DNA of 17,591 nt from Gonapodya prolifera JEL478 (Eukaryota; Monoblepharomycota; Monoblepharidomycetes; Monoblepharidales; Gonapodyaceae). The stretch is from assembly GCA_001574975.1 (NCBI GenBank), contig KQ965932.1:1-17591 (forward strand). The letters run 5' to 3'. The notes below the pieces were generated by a model. It saw nothing but the letters and a program-made list of their open reading frames with translations. It did not search any database and was not told the DNA's origin. The translations under genes were made by a program, and so were the position numbers. The stretch's first letter is position 1. Every line of letters begins with the position of its first letter. Below, one piece after another: positions 16,659 through 17,591 of the stretch.

Positions 16659-17591
16659 ATGGCTGCCTCCACAATCACCCTCGCATGTCTCCTGCTTGGC
16701 AAAAACGTGCCCTTCGAGGTCTCCGTCGCACCGTCTTCGTCGGTGGACTCCCTCAAGGAAGCCATCAAGGCGAAACTCTCGCATAGTCTTTCTGGAGTGG
16801 ATGCCTCTACTCTGGAACTCTGTAAAGTCGACGTTCCGTATGCGGCACGAGCTTCCATCAAGGAAGATACGTTGAAGGAAGAGGACGTGATGGAGCCCTT
16901 GAAGAAAGTCAGCTTTTATTTCCCCGACCAGGGTTCCGAAGAGCACATTCGCGTCGTTGTCCGTCGACCGCAAGGTTCGTGAGATCCTTTATCTACCGAA
17001 AGTGATCATTGTACGGGATAAATTTCCCAGGTGCTCCGCAGAAGAGGCCAGTTGATATCGACCTTGATGATTTCGCCAACGAATTAGTGAAAAGACTTCG
17101 GGAAGATAATGAGGAGAAAGCAGCTTCATTCCCCGCCTCGGAAGTGTCGTCTGCAGTAATGACAAAAGCCATGCAACACTTAAAACTGATGGAGCTTCCG
17201 GTGAGTTTACTTCATCACGGTTGTAAATTACGGAACTATAAACGCATTCCGATGGTACAAGGTGGACCCCAGTGATTTCGAACAATTTTCAAAGATGAAA
17301 GATCGACAAGTGGATAAATTCAAGTGGGATGAAGGCCTGTCAGAGGACCAACAAATGGATCGTGTTTTAGAGTGGTTCAAACGGCACCTCAAGCTCCCTC
17401 GCCACTGCACCTTCACTGACACACGTAAGGGAAACTCCTTGAAAATACAATTGGGGAAGGTATGTCTTGTGTTCCTGCTGATGGGTATGATCGTGTAAGA
17501 CGTGTCTAACTCTGCTCCTTCTTATGCAGCTCACTCTTAAAGGAAAGCCAGACATCACGTTTACTGCTCGAGGCGCCAGATTTGCTTTTGT
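16659..17591 (+). CDS. Crinkler (CRN)-type protein, partial, at least 4 exons
   Basis: The N-terminal ~105 residues match the Crinkler ubiquitin-like header (also called SIGH): ITLACLLLGKNVPFEV, SSSVDSLKEAIKAKL, DASTLELCKVDVPY and a closing HIRVVVRRPQ strand. Crinklers were named from oomycete effectors and are also widespread in fungi and other eukaryotes; headers are joined to varied C-terminal, often nuclease- or NTPase-like, domains. No secretion signal is visible; the header starts right at the Met. Exons: 16659-16974, 17031-17200, 17262-17459, and 17530 to the window end. Donors are GTTCGT, GTGAGT and GTATGT; introns are 56-70 bp and all phases agree. The C-terminal part (FEQFSKMKDRQVDKFKWDEG, EWFKRHLKLP, then LTLKGKPDITFTARGARFAF) is cut by the window edge. 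The GKPDITF segment is only suggestive of a PD-(D/E)xK-type fold. The ATG at 16659 is chosen because the header begins there. Confidence 0.85.

Noticed and set aside
1-17591. CRISPR arrays, rRNA and tRNA genes
   Set aside because: No regularly spaced direct repeats, no rRNA-like sequence and no tRNA B-box with matching cloverleaf were seen by eye.

Overview
The window looks like a gene-sparse, transposon-rich stretch of a nuclear genome from a fungus, most likely an early-diverging zoosporic (chytrid-like) lineage. The evidence is indirect. There are many short GT-AG introns (about 56-136 bp, one candidate of 292 bp). Remnants of a chromodomain Ty3-type LTR retrotransposon and of a DIRS-type (tyrosine-recombinase class) retrotransposon lie side by side. 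A Crinkler (CRN)-type gene with an N-terminal ubiquitin-like header runs off the right edge. No species can be named from sequence alone, and no rRNA, tRNA or CRISPR array was seen.

Left third (1-4979): a 5'-truncated Ty3/chromovirus pol remnant (integrase plus chromodomain, 203-2161, plus strand) is in one uninterrupted frame except for three in-frame stops, all TGA. It is followed by an unusual run of about a dozen short stem-loops with T-rich loops (2171-2661), a polypurine tract and a candidate 3' LTR with a TATA box (2707 to about 2952). From 2953 to 4979 no gene is convincing. That stretch holds a two-unit 114-bp tandem repeat (3872-4099) and several decayed copies of a short motif.

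Centre (4980-10696): an F-box gene on the plus strand (4980-6582) carries an apparent frameshift near its 3' end. It is followed by a block of minus-strand mobile-element remnants. A second, more damaged Ty3 integrase (7037 to about 8133) is joined in frame to a DIRS-type reverse transcriptase (about 8134-8739), with DIRS-type pol N-terminal and gag-like sequence behind it up to an ATG at 10696. The RT/integrase junction has the form of a chimera of two retrotransposon classes.

Right third (11206-17591): three intron-containing host genes that simple ORF calling breaks up. A short-chain dehydrogenase/reductase is on the minus strand (11206-12587, 9 exons, about 276 aa). An ankyrin/coiled-coil/SH3 protein is on the minus strand (12905-15909, 5 exons, about 812 aa). 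A Crinkler-type gene is on the plus strand (16659 to beyond the window, at least 4 exons). The last two are divergent and share a ~750-bp promoter region. The splice models were made by hand from frame continuity and splice-site consensus, and have not been checked against transcripts.

No shared pathway links these genes. The most distinctive signals are the stem-loop array before the LTR, the DIRS-RT/Ty3-integrase junction, and two stop-free, multiple-of-three introns inside functional domains of the ankyrin/SH3 gene.
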